This document shows positions 21,772 through 31,684 of a stretch of DNA of 64,000 nt, piece by piece. The first letter of the stretch is position 1; each line of letters begins with the position of its first letter. The notes beneath the pieces were generated by a model that saw nothing but the letters and a program-made list of their open reading frames with translations, was not told where the DNA came from and did not search any database. Made by a program: the position numbers and the translations under genes. Source of the stretch: an uncultured Flavobacteriales bacterium (GTDB lineage: Bacteria > Bacteroidota > Bacteroidia > Flavobacteriales > BACL11); the NCBI GenBank assembly GCA_949372805.1, contig CASIBH010000002.1, forward strand, positions 1 to 64,000, written 5' to 3'.

Positions 21772-24700
21772 ATGAAAAAATATACCTTCTTTCTTCTTGC
21801 ATTTCTTTCTTTTACAATAATCTTTCATACAACAGTCTGTGCCAGAGTTATAAATATTCAAATCAACACTTTATCTAATGGGTCTGAAATAAGCTGGGAC
21901 CTTTCCGATTCCTCTTCAATCATTTTAATTTCTGGTGGTTCTTATGTTTCTGACACAACATATAATAACTATATTGATCTTTCAAATGGTTGCTATGATT
22001 TAAATATGTATGATTCATTTGGAGATGGATGGAACGGTGGTAATTATTCTATTATAGATTCTTTAACAAGTAATGTATTATATTCTGGAGGTCTATTAAA
22101 TGGATCTTTTGGATCTGATCCTCTTTGTTTTGGTCCTTCTGGATGTACTGACCCTAATGCAACAAACTTTGATACCAACGCAATTGTAGATGACGGTTCT
22201 TGTACATATTTTACATGTACTGATCTTGTTTTAACTATGAATGATTCATATGGTGATGGGTGGAATGGAAATGATTTTTCATTGTTTGATTCAAATGGAA
22301 ATTTATATTTTACATCAACTCTAAATAATGGTTCTTTTGGTCTTGACTATGTATGTTTACCAGATGATTGTTATAGTGTAACCTGTAATGGTGGTTCTTG
22401 GCAAAATGAAGTTTCTTGGACTCTTGCAGATACAAACGGGATTGTTTTGCTTTCTGGCGGAGCTCCATTTAGTGGCTCAATATGTTTTCCAACGATTTAT
22501 GGTTGTACAAATCCTCTTGCTAATAATTTTGATTCTTTAGCTAATGTCGACGATGGTTCATGTCTTTTTGACTGTATTGACTCAGATACTTCTGAGAGTT
22601 TTGAATCTGGTCAGGGATTTACATGGATGTTAGATCCAAATAATACTGTTGATTGGACTAATCGCTCTGGTGGGACTCCATCTAATTCAACAGGTCCTTC
22701 ATCAGCTTTTGATGGTTCATTTTATATGTATACTGAAACTTCACCTACAAGCTCATGGAATAAAGATGCTATTATGTATGTTCCCTGTATTGATGTAAGC
22801 GCTTGGACTCAATTAACATTTGTATTTGCATACCATATGTATGGGTCAGATATTGGTGATTTAAGTATTGATGTTTCATCTGATAGTGGAGCGACTTGGA
22901 CTCAAGAGTGGACTCTAAGTAGTAATCAAGGAGATCAGTGGTTTGAAGCATTCGTTGATTTAAGTACTTATTCAGGATCTATTTCTGTTAGAGTGCATGC
23001 TGAAACAGGGACTGGGTTTAGATCAGATATTGCTATTGATTACTTACGTTTTATGGAAGCCCCAGCTTTTGGTTGTACTGATACCTTAGCATTAAATTAT
23101 GATACATTAGCAAATTATGATGATGGTTCATGTTTGTACCAAACAGGGTGTACTAATCCACTGGCAGATAATTATAATTCTTCTGCAATAATTGATGATG
23201 GATCATGTTTATATGGCTGTATTATTGCTGATACCTCTGAGAGCTTTGAATCTGGTCAAGGGATCACATGGGAATTAGATCCTAATAATACAGTTGATTG
23301 GACAAACCAAAGTGGTGGAACACCTTCATTTAACACAGGCCCCTCAGCAGCTTTTGATGGCTCTTATTACATGTATACTGAGGCTTCATCTGGAAATGAT
23401 AATAAAGAGGCTATTATGTATGTCTCATGCGTTGATCCTCTTGCATGGAATCAATTATCTTTTGTTTTAGCTTATCATATGCGCGGTACAAATATGGGCT
23501 CCTTAACTGTTGATGTTTCAACAGATAGTGGAACTACCTGGATTCAGGAATGGACTATTTCAGGAAGTCAGGGTAACCAGTGGAATGAAGTACAAATAGA
23601 TTTAGGTGCTTACACCCAAGATATATCAGTAAGAGTTCATGCTCAGACAGGTAATGGTTATAGTTCAGATATTGCTATTGATCTTCTTAGATTTGAAGAA
23701 TACCCTGTTTCTGGATGTATTGATCCAACAGCTTCTAATTTTGATCCCTTGGCAACAATTGATGATGGTTCTTGTTTGTATAATGGATGTACTGATGTTT
23801 ATGCTGCTAACTATTGTAGTGGTTGTAATGTTACCGATAACACATTATGTATATATTATTTGTGTAGTGGTCTTAATTTTACAGATAATTTTGAAGGAAA
23901 TAGTTTGTCTTCAAATGGATGGACTGCATTTTCTGGGTCTTCAGCTTCTGTTACGCTAACAAGCTCAAATTCTATAGCTGATAGTGTAAGTGTAGAATTT
24001 GAAGGGGGCTCTGGAGGTACATGGTCGGGCTATCAAACGGAATCAGATGCCTATGCCAACACATTACATATTGCTTCAGTATCAAAATGTATTGATTTTA
24101 CTACAATAGGAAATAATGATTCTATAGCCCTAACTTTTGAAACGAAAATGTATTCTGGCTTTTTAAGTGAGTATTCTTGGATAAGAGTAAAAGTTGACGG
24201 TAATGTTATCTCTGATAATTTAGGGAATACTTCATATAATAATTTAACCCTTCCAATAGATACTTCTGTTGATAATACACTTTTAGTTTATGATCTAACT
24301 GCATTTGCAGGTGGGGATCATTATATAACTTTTGAATCTGTAAATAAATATGGTGCCGGCTCTGGGTCATTAAATAATGTCTGGATAGATAATGTAAATT
24401 TTGCAATCAATTTAATTAGTGGATGTATAGATACAAGTGCTGTTAATTATAATTCATTAGCACAGGTTGATGATGGATCTTGTTTATATACATGCTTTAA
24501 TAATTCAATTTACTATTCAATAGAAACTGATTTAAATCCTTTAGAGTGCTCATGGGATATATCTGATATTTCAGGTAATATTCTTTTTTCATATGGTAAT
24601 TATTCTGCTCCACAAACAATTGAAAATGATTCTTTTTGTATTGTAGATGGTTGTTATATATTAAATCTTTATGACTCTGCTGGTAATGGTTGGGGCTCAG

Positions 24701-26025
24701 GAAATTTCGGAAGTGTTTCTTTATTTGATAGTATTGGAACAATCCTTGCAAATGGAACATTAAATAATGGCTCTAACTCAACTTTTGGTTTTAATATAGG
24801 AAGTTGTAATCTTCAAAACCCTGGCTGTACAGATAGTCTGTCATCCAATTATAATTTATTAGCTGATATTGATAATGGTAGTTGCTGTATTGATGGATGC
24901 ATGGACTTAGCATCCGTAAATTATGATTCTTTGGCTACATGTGATGATGGTTCTTGCTTACCATTCATTTTTGGATGTACAGATGCAAATGCATTAAACT
25001 ATTATCCTGGTGCCAATGCTGATGACGGTTCATGTATTTATGCTGGATGTACTGATTCAAGTGCAAATAATTATAACCCTAATGCATCTATTGATGATGG
25101 TTCATGTACTTACTCTCAATCATGTTCATCACCTAAACCTTCAGGTCTTAATGCTTATGATATAATTGATACTAGAGCCAAAATATCTTGGGATAATATG
25201 AATGATTCTTCATGTTTAGTATTAAAATATTTTGTAAGATACAGAGAGGTTGGAACTAATTCGTGGACTACAAAATCTGCTGGTGTGGGTAATGGATTAT
25301 GTGTGTTTGGTCTAAATACTGTGGAAAAACAACTTCTAAATTTAAGTGCAAATACTTTATATGAGTTTAAGATGAAAGCGTTCTATTGTGGTGGAACTTC
25401 ATCTAATTATTCTTCTCCTGTTCAGTTTTTAACTTTAGATGATTGTCCAGAAATGACAAACCTTTCTGCTCAAACTTTTAATAATAATCTAAACAAGGCT
25501 AGGTTTTCTTGGGATACAACTGGTTCATATGTTTTTGCACGAATTATTTTAAGAGTAGATACTGTTGGTTCTCAGTGGCAAACTGCTGGAGGTTTTGGAG
25601 TTTATTTCCCTACTTTTAATGTTAATAAATTTGGTTTAAGTTCAGGAGAGTCATACAGAGCGCAGGGGAGAACATTTTGTAATTCAAATATAACAGCATA
25701 CAGATCTCCTACTTGGACAACACCAATTTTCTGGACACAGCCCGGAAGTATTAAGTTAATCGGAGGTGATATTATAAATAACTTAAACGTTTATCCAAAC
25801 CCTTCTTCTGGTAAATTCAGTGTATCATTTATAAGTGAAAAATTACAATCTTTAGAAGTTTCAATTTCAGATGTTATGGGCAAGATTATTTATAAGGAAG
25901 TTAGAGAAATTTTCGTGGGAGAATATATTAAGACTATTGAAATTAATGATCATAGTAAGGGGCTGTACTTTTTAGAAATTAAAAATGATATAGGAGTTAT
26001 TAATAAGAAAATTATTGTTCAGTAA
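21772..26025 (+). CDS. Large secreted multidomain protein: about 10 Cys-rich GCTDPxAxNY..DDGSC repeats, MAM/jelly-roll-like domains, FN3-like module, T9SS type A CTD
   Basis: Signal peptide; repeated GCTDxxAxNYxxxAxxDDGSC; YDSFGDGWNGGNYS segments; YPNPSSGKFSVSF...KGLYFLEIKNDIGVINKKIIVQ. Confidence 0.88.
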   Translation: MKKYTFFLLAFLSFTIIFHTTVCARVINIQINTLSNGSEISWDLSDSSSIILISGGSYVSDTTYNNYIDLSNGCYDLNMYDSFGDGWNGGNYSIIDSLTSNVLYSGGLLNGSFGSDPLCFGPSGCTDPNATNFDTNAIVDDGSCTYFTCTDLVLTMNDSYGDGWNGNDFSLFDSNGNLYFTSTLNNGSFGLDYVCLPDDCYSVTCNGGSWQNEVSWTLADTNGIVLLSGGAPFSGSICFPTIYGCTNPLANNFDSLANVDDGSCLFDCIDSDTSESFESGQGFTWMLDPNNTVDWTNRSGGTPSNSTGPSSAFDGSFYMYTETSPTSSWNKDAIMYVPCIDVSAWTQLTFVFAYHMYGSDIGDLSIDVSSDSGATWTQEWTLSSNQGDQWFEAFVDLSTYSGSISVRVHAETGTGFRSDIAIDYLRFMEAPAFGCTDTLALNYDTLANYDDGSCLYQTGCTNPLADNYNSSAIIDDGSCLYGCIIADTSESFESGQGITWELDPNNTVDWTNQSGGTPSFNTGPSAAFDGSYYMYTEASSGNDNKEAIMYVSCVDPLAWNQLSFVLAYHMRGTNMGSLTVDVSTDSGTTWIQEWTISGSQGNQWNEVQIDLGAYTQDISVRVHAQTGNGYSSDIAIDLLRFEEYPVSGCIDPTASNFDPLATIDDGSCLYNGCTDVYAANYCSGCNVTDNTLCIYYLCSGLNFTDNFEGNSLSSNGWTAFSGSSASVTLTSSNSIADSVSVEFEGGSGGTWSGYQTESDAYANTLHIASVSKCIDFTTIGNNDSIALTFETKMYSGFLSEYSWIRVKVDGNVISDNLGNTSYNNLTLPIDTSVDNTLLVYDLTAFAGGDHYITFESVNKYGAGSGSLNNVWIDNVNFAINLISGCIDTSAVNYNSLAQVDDGSCLYTCFNNSIYYSIETDLNPLECSWDISDISGNILFSYGNYSAPQTIENDSFCIVDGCYILNLYDSAGNGWGSGNFGSVSLFDSIGTILANGTLNNGSNSTFGFNIGSCNLQNPGCTDSLSSNYNLLADIDNGSCCIDGCMDLASVNYDSLATCDDGSCLPFIFGCTDANALNYYPGANADDGSCIYAGCTDSSANNYNPNASIDDGSCTYSQSCSSPKPSGLNAYDIIDTRAKISWDNMNDSSCLVLKYFVRYREVGTNSWTTKSAGVGNGLCVFGLNTVEKQLLNLSANTLYEFKMKAFYCGGTSSNYSSPVQFLTLDDCPEMTNLSAQTFNNNLNKARFSWDTTGSYVFARIILRVDTVGSQWQTAGGFGVYFPTFNVNKFGLSSGESYRAQGRTFCNSNITAYRSPTWTTPIFWTQPGSIKLIGGDIINNLNVYPNPSSGKFSVSFISEKLQSLEVSISDVMGKIIYKEVREIFVGEYIKTIEINDHSKGLYFLEIKNDIGVINKKIIVQ

Positions 26026-26134
26026 AAGTTAATTTACTTTTGGATCAATAAGATTTACTATTTGCTGCTAATCTGATTTATTATTTGATGTAAAAAAAAA
26101 TTGTATATTTATTAAATATTAAAAACTAAATCTA

Positions 26135-27583
26135 ATGAAAAAAATATTATTTGTAATTGCTTGTTTTTTAATCTCTTATAGCTCTAGTGCTACCCATTTA
26201 ATGGGCGGTCAGATATCTACTTCTTATATTAGTTCAGATTCCTCTGGAGCGTCCTTATATACTGTAGAATTAGATTTATATAGAGATACTATTGGCGTTG
26301 ATGTTGATCTAAATCAAGATCTTGATATCTATCAATTAGATCCTTTTACAGGTATTTACAGTCTTTTATATTCTATGTCTCCAGATTTTGACACTACAAC
26401 TGGTGGTCTTGTTAATTCCATCTCTGTTTATGGAGTTGAGGTGTATAGATTTGTTGACACTCTTTCATTTGCTTCAGATGGTTATTATAAAATTGAATGG
26501 ACTCAGTGTTGTAGAAATTTTGCAATTGTTAATATGTCTAGTCCTGGAGCGGAATATATGGATTTATCAACATATGTAAATGTTGATAGTGCCGATCCTA
26601 ACTCTTCACCTTTATTTTTAACTCCTCCTGTTGCTTATTTACCTATAACACAACTTTGGAACTACAATCCACTCCCTTTTGATCCCGATGGAGATTCTTT
26701 GTCATGGTCGTTAGTTGATCCTTTAAGTAGTGGTGTGTCTGTTATGGGGTATGAATCATTATCTGATACGCTATTATATTCTGATCCAGCTGGAGTCTTT
26801 TCTTTAGACTCTGTTACTGGCGAGATTTCATGGCAAGCAACAATGGTTGGTAATTTTGTTATTTCTCTAATAATTGAAGAATTTAGAAATGGAATTAAAA
26901 TTGGAGAAATGAGAAGAGATATGCAGTTTATAACTGTTGTGCCAGATTCTAGTTCTATGCCACAATTTTCTTACATTCAAAATCTTCCTGCCAATTCTGC
27001 TGGCTATCCCTATGTAAAGCTTCTTTATGGCCAAAATTATCAATTAGATTTGATAGGAAGTGATAATGATCCTGGAGATATTTTAACTATGGAAGCATAT
27101 GGAGAATCTTTTGGTTTAAATAACTCATCTTCTTTATTTAATAGTTTCCCTTATGGAAGTGGTAATGATATAATGGGAATGTTTAATTGGTCTCCTGATT
27201 TCTCTCATGTAAGGCCAGAGCCTTATATTAATGTCTTTAGAGTATCTGATGGTTTATTTACTTTTGATGCTACAATACAGTTTGAAGTTGTTTCTTCACT
27301 AAGTTCTTTAAATGAATTTGAAGGAGTTACTGTTAATGATATATATCCCAACCCTTCAAATGGAAACTTTATTTTATCTCTAAACCTTGATAAACCCCAA
27401 GAAATATATGTTGAAATATACAATTTGCTTGGGCTGGAAGTCTCTAAACAAAAAATAAATTTATCTTCCGGGAACCATATATTATCTAGAAACAATCATC
27501 TTTCTAGTGGTCAGTATATAGTCAATATTTTAAATAATAGAGGGGTATCAATTACATCTAAAAAGTTAATTGTTACTAATTAG
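26135..27583 (+). CDS. Secreted Bacteroidetes surface protein beginning ATHLMGGQIS, with T9SS type A CTD
   Basis: Signal peptide, THLMGG start typical of large Bacteroidetes extracellular proteins, IYPNPSNGNFILSL...SGQYIVNILNNRGVSITSKKLIV. Confidence 0.8.
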   Translation: MKKILFVIACFLISYSSSATHLMGGQISTSYISSDSSGASLYTVELDLYRDTIGVDVDLNQDLDIYQLDPFTGIYSLLYSMSPDFDTTTGGLVNSISVYGVEVYRFVDTLSFASDGYYKIEWTQCCRNFAIVNMSSPGAEYMDLSTYVNVDSADPNSSPLFLTPPVAYLPITQLWNYNPLPFDPDGDSLSWSLVDPLSSGVSVMGYESLSDTLLYSDPAGVFSLDSVTGEISWQATMVGNFVISLIIEEFRNGIKIGEMRRDMQFITVVPDSSSMPQFSYIQNLPANSAGYPYVKLLYGQNYQLDLIGSDNDPGDILTMEAYGESFGLNNSSSLFNSFPYGSGNDIMGMFNWSPDFSHVRPEPYINVFRVSDGLFTFDATIQFEVVSSLSSLNEFEGVTVNDIYPNPSNGNFILSLNLDKPQEIYVEIYNLLGLEVSKQKINLSSGNHILSRNNHLSSGQYIVNILNNRGVSITSKKLIVTN

Positions 27584-27608
27584 AAAAACTCTTTTTCATT
27601 TTTAATTT

Positions 27609-28394
27609 ATGGATGTTCAGGTGTATCTTATTAATGCATTTGCCGATAATAAATATTTAGGTAACCCTGCCTGTGTGGTGCCGCTTCAAAATTGGCTATC
27701 TTCTAAACAGATGCTTAATATTGCAAAAAATAATAATGTAGCTGAGACTGCATTTTTCATTAAAAAAGAAAATTATTTTGACCTAAGGTGGTTTACTCCA
27801 GATATAGAAATGGATTTATGTGGTCATGCCACTTTAGCAACTGCACACTGTATTGTAAAGCACTTTAATTACTCTGATAAAATTATAAAATTTAAAAGCC
27901 TAAGTGGAGATTTAAATGTCAGTTCTGTAGATGGTGTTTATCATTTAGATTTGCCTAAAAGAGTTCCTATAAAGTCGGAACTACCAGAGTATATTTACCA
28001 TTCTTTAAGTATAAAGCCAAAATCTGTTTTAAAATCTAGAGATTATGTTTTAATTTATGATTCGCAAGATCAGATAGAGCAGCTTAGTATTAACAGAGTT
28101 TTATTTGATAAAATTAATTTAGACACTGGTGGAGTGGTGGTAACTGCTAAGGGTAATGAATATGATTTTGTTTCTCGTTTCTTTACTCCCCAAGCTACTT
28201 TCCTAGAAGATGCTGTTACAGGCTCTTCTCACTGCTCTTTAATACCTTATTGGGCTTCTATACTTAAAAAAGACAAAATGATTGCACATCAAGTCTCTGA
28301 AAGAGGAGGGAAGCTATTTTGTATTAATAATTTGGAAAGAATTAGCGTTGGAGGAAGTGCGATGACTGTTTCTAAGAAAAAAATGTCTCTTTAA
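27609..28394 (+). CDS. PhzF-family (phenazine biosynthesis-like / epimerase) protein
   Basis: VYLINAFADNKYLGNPACVV, NNVAETAFF, LRWFTPDIEMDLCGHATLATAH, EDAVTGSSHCSLIPYW. Confidence 0.93.
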   Translation: MDVQVYLINAFADNKYLGNPACVVPLQNWLSSKQMLNIAKNNNVAETAFFIKKENYFDLRWFTPDIEMDLCGHATLATAHCIVKHFNYSDKIIKFKSLSGDLNVSSVDGVYHLDLPKRVPIKSELPEYIYHSLSIKPKSVLKSRDYVLIYDSQDQIEQLSINRVLFDKINLDTGGVVVTAKGNEYDFVSRFFTPQATFLEDAVTGSSHCSLIPYWASILKKDKMIAHQVSERGGKLFCINNLERISVGGSAMTVSKKKMSL

Positions 28395-28427
28395 TTACTG
28401 AATATATTTCTGCTTTTTAATCATATA

Positions 28428-28610
28428 TTATTGACCAATTGGAATAACAGAGAATGATTCAAGGAAGTTATTTGCAATACTAAGTTCAAACTCTAAAGGG
28501 TTACAACAAACTTCACAGTCCTCAATAAAGCTTTGTGTTTCTTCAGATGGGTCAATCATTTTTAGCTGGTTTTCCCAACAATGCGGGCATTCAAAATAAT
28601 GTTCAAGCAT
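28428..28610 (-). CDS. CPXCG-type cysteine-rich small protein
   Basis: FECPHCWE...EDCEVCCNPLEF paired Cys motifs. Confidence 0.8.
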   Translation of the reverse strand: MLEHYFECPHCWENQLKMIDPSEETQSFIEDCEVCCNPLEFELSIANNFLESFSVIPIGQ

Positions 28611-28642
28611 ATTAATTTTTAAATATAAAAAGAGTAATTTAT

Positions 28643-29539
28643 TTATTCATTATAAAAAATATTCATAACAATTGCATGAGGTAATGTTATAACTGAAATT
28701 ATAATTATTGATAGAAAAGGTATGGAATAAGGGATGTAGCTATAGTATGATAGTAAAAGAAGTATTGTTGTAAAAAAGATACTTAAAATAGAGTAGGGAG
28801 CTAATAGCTTAAGGAAATCAAAAAATGAAAATTTAGGATTATCTTTTTTGAAAAAGTTTATCTCGTCTTGCATTACTTTAAGAGAGTGAAGAACAACAAA
28901 GTAAAGAGTAAAGCCAATGATAAATGGAAAAAGAATAAATGTTATATGAATTAAAAAAAGTAGAAAAAATTCAGAAAATAGTCTTTCAATTTTAATTTTA
29001 TTAAAAACAACCAATAGAACCATTGAAATAATAGTAACAGTATTAGTGAAATAAAAAAGTATTGATACATTTTTTATATCGTAAATTTTTTCTAAAATAA
29101 GTGTGTCATCAAAATATGCTGTTACGTTAGCTAGTTCTTTAATGTTATAGAATATTAGTGTAGATAGTAGGGCAACACCCCAAAAAAAATAAAAAGTATT
29201 CTTAAAAAATTTATTTAATTTAATATCTTCAAACTGTGACTCTCCAAAATGAAAGGCTGATATCAGCAGAAAAAATATTAGGCTAATAACAGGGGTGATG
29301 TGCCACATTGTAACAAATGCTACTATTAAGCCAAGGTAAATTAAGTAAAATTTTAGTTGTGTTATTTTTCTTTTTTTAAAAAAAATAATGTGGTCAATTG
29401 CCCCATGAGGTATGCCAAAAAGTAAAATTGAAAGGGAGGAATATATAAGCTGGTTTTCAATACTTATTTCTTTAAATCCTTCAAAAATATTTAGAAGTAT
29501 AAAGATCCCGATTATATATATAAAGGTAAAAAGATTCAT
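28643..29539 (-). CDS. blh: Brp/Blh family beta-carotene 15,15'-dioxygenase (retinal synthesis)
   Basis: FGIPHGAIDHIIF, SAFHFGESQFED, VLHSLKVMQDE, LPHAIVMNIFYNE in a polytopic membrane protein next to proteorhodopsin. Confidence 0.92.
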   Translation of the reverse strand: MNLFTFIYIIGIFILLNIFEGFKEISIENQLIYSSLSILLFGIPHGAIDHIIFFKKRKITQLKFYLIYLGLIVAFVTMWHITPVISLIFFLLISAFHFGESQFEDIKLNKFFKNTFYFFWGVALLSTLIFYNIKELANVTAYFDDTLILEKIYDIKNVSILFYFTNTVTIISMVLLVVFNKIKIERLFSEFFLLFLIHITFILFPFIIGFTLYFVVLHSLKVMQDEINFFKKDNPKFSFFDFLKLLAPYSILSIFFTTILLLLSYYSYIPYSIPFLSIIIISVITLPHAIVMNIFYNE

Positions 29540-29554
29540 GAGCTAATATAAAAA

Positions 29555-29584
29555 ATAAAAGCAGGCCGTGAAGCCTGCTTTTAT
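29555..29584 (-). terminator. Terminator hairpin between proteorhodopsin and blh
   Basis: ataaaagcaggc-cgtgaa-gcctgcttttat, 12-bp perfect stem with AT flanks. Confidence 0.8.
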
Positions 29585-29604
29585 TTTGAAAATATAGAAA
29601 CTAT

Positions 29605-30327
29605 TTATTTTGACTCAGTAATTGCTATGTTGTAAACAACTAAACCAAATCCAATCTTATTTATTGCATCAGCAATGTTGTACCATAGGTCAACATTTTC
29701 TGATCCCCATCCTAAAGCAGAGTTTAACCATCCGCCGTCCATACACATGTATCCTATTGGGTAAATTGCCCATCCTACTAATACAAACCATGCTAACGTT
29801 CTCACACCTCTTTTAACAACATCAGACTTACTTGCTTCAGCTAACTGAGCAACTTCACCTAACCATACTGTGTAAAGAATATATAGGTAACCTAGAGTTG
29901 ATAATACACCCCATTGTACAGAATGACCAGTAGATCCATCTGACATAGCCTCTCCAATGTAACCACATACTAACATCCAAGTTGACGCGATGATTAGTTT
30001 CCATAGTAAAGACTTAGTTGCACCTGCAGCTTTAGTTAATAAGTAGAATTCAACACACATTAATGGAACAGTAAGTGTCCAGTCTACATATCTAAAGAAA
30101 GTTGGATTGTCTCCAGTAGCTAAATAGTAATCTCTCATGTAGAAGTAATGTACTGCAGCTATACCAGTAATTAGTCCTGAGATTAATAATGACATTTTCC
30201 ATTTGTCTTCAACTCTACTTCTTTCGAAGAAAAAGAAAACTGCTGCTGCTGCCATTGCCATGTAGCCAATGAAGAAAGTAAAGCCCACATAATCATCTGG
30301 AGCCATTTTGATAATATCTAATAACAT
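29605..30327 (-). CDS. Proteorhodopsin, predicted green-absorbing proton pump
   Basis: RYVDWTLTVPLMCVEFYLL aligns by eye to the helix-C motif (D97, T101, E108; M at 105); Schiff-base Lys in ADAINKIGFG. Confidence 0.96.
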   Translation of the reverse strand: MLLDIIKMAPDDYVGFTFFIGYMAMAAAAVFFFFERSRVEDKWKMSLLISGLITGIAAVHYFYMRDYYLATGDNPTFFRYVDWTLTVPLMCVEFYLLTKAAGATKSLLWKLIIASTWMLVCGYIGEAMSDGSTGHSVQWGVLSTLGYLYILYTVWLGEVAQLAEASKSDVVKRGVRTLAWFVLVGWAIYPIGYMCMDGGWLNSALGWGSENVDLWYNIADAINKIGFGLVVYNIAITESK

Positions 30328-30351
30328 ATTTTTTATTTATTGGTTAAAGTA

Positions 30352-30359
30352 CAAACTTA
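30352..30359 (-). promoter_or_regulatory. Candidate -7 element TAAGTTTG upstream of proteorhodopsin
   Basis: Reverse complement caaactta; TAnnTTTG match about 25 nt upstream of the ATG. Confidence 0.5.
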
Positions 30360-30529
30360 TAATTTTTTTTCTAAAATTGCGCGCTATATAGTTTAAATGT
30401 TGTTATGCTTATATTTTTTTGAATTAGTTAAAGGTCTTATTTTCATTACTAAAGAATGTAATTTTTTTAAAAATTTATATTTTGTGTAAAATAAAATATA
30501 GATGTTTATTAAGGTTTGGTTATGCTTAT

Positions 30530-31090
30530 TTATAAATTCCATGTTGTTTTACTATTAATCTCTAATCTTGGGGTTTTAATATTTGGTAAATTATCATATA
30601 ATCCAGTATATATAAAACCTAAACATCTTTGATTTTTTTCTAAATTTAGAAATGAATTTAGCTTATTACTATATTTTGGAGTGCTCCAGTAACAACCAAT
30701 TTTATTGGCTGTACATGTTAACCAGATATTTTGTACGGCCATTGATGTTGCTGCTATCTCTTCCCATTCTGGAATTAATTTTTCGTCACTTCTTTGCATG
30801 CATACGCAAATAATATGGCTTGTATTATTAAACTTTTCTTTAAGACTTTTTATTTTTTTATCACTGATCTTGTCTTTATTGATTTTATATATCTCATTTA
30901 ATAATAGAGTTTTTTTCTCTCCAGCAAATACCTGAAATAACCAGGGCTGTGTTAATTTATGAGTTGGAGCAGTATTTGCATTTTCTAAAAGCTCTTGTAT
31001 TAGTTTAAGAGGAATCTCTTGTCCATTGTACTGAGATGGGTAAATTGATTTTCTATTTCTAATTACACTATTTAAGTTTTCTGCTATCAT
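30530..31090 (-). CDS. Nitroreductase family protein
   Basis: IRNRKSIYPSQY, NANTAPTHKLTQPWLFQVF, AATSMAVQNIWLTCTANKIGCYW. Confidence 0.9.
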   Translation of the reverse strand: MIAENLNSVIRNRKSIYPSQYNGQEIPLKLIQELLENANTAPTHKLTQPWLFQVFAGEKKTLLLNEIYKINKDKISDKKIKSLKEKFNNTSHIICVCMQRSDEKLIPEWEEIAATSMAVQNIWLTCTANKIGCYWSTPKYSNKLNSFLNLEKNQRCLGFIYTGLYDNLPNIKTPRLEINSKTTWNL

Positions 31091-31179
31091 TTGTGTTTTT
31101 TTATCAAAAATAAAAATTGTTATTAAATGCTAAGCATCCTATTCTAATTTTGATGATTTAAGTTTGATGAAAATTTAAT

Positions 31180-31623
31180 ATGAAAAAAATTATACTAATA
31201 TTTTTATTTATTCCTTTTGTTTCTTTTTCTCAAGTATCCAAAAAATCTTTTTCAAAAACAACTGAAAACTACAGAGAGTTTAATCTTGGTATTTGCTATT
31301 TTGATTATGATGACTTCTGGCCAGGATTTTCTTTTCTATGGGGTAGAACTATTTATTTTAATAACAATAATACTGTTCTAGATTTTCAAGCTGGGCTTGC
31401 ATTACCTAGCATTGTGACTGGAAAAATAGGTTATGGAATAGGAAATGTTAATTCAAACCTTTTAATCTCTTTACGGCCTCACCCAGGCTCTATTGGTCTT
31501 GAATATAATACAACAAAAAGAAGGTTTAGTATTGAGAAGATGTTTGGAGAATATGCAGCTGAATTTGGTAATGGAGGTTTTTTACATGACTGGCTAATTA
31601 CTTTAGGATTTAAAATATTTTAG
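31180..31623 (+). CDS. Hypothetical secreted/outer-membrane-like protein
   Basis: Signal peptide; 147 aa; alternating beta-strand-like pattern. Confidence 0.55.
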   Translation: MKKIILIFLFIPFVSFSQVSKKSFSKTTENYREFNLGICYFDYDDFWPGFSFLWGRTIYFNNNNTVLDFQAGLALPSIVTGKIGYGIGNVNSNLLISLRPHPGSIGLEYNTTKRRFSIEKMFGEYAAEFGNGGFLHDWLITLGFKIF

Positions 31624-31684
31624 AATAACTTTTTAAATCATTATTTAAAAATTCTATCTTTAAGTATTAATTTTACAAAAAAAA

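Noticed and set aside
23639-24760. ORFs 23639-23959 (+), 24206-24406 (-), 24497-24760 (-)
   Set aside because: Shadow frames of the repeat protein 21772-26025, low-complexity composition.
29605-30327. Sodium- or chloride-pumping rhodopsin
   Set aside because: Helix-C motif is D-T-E rather than NDQ or NTQ types; fits a proton pump.
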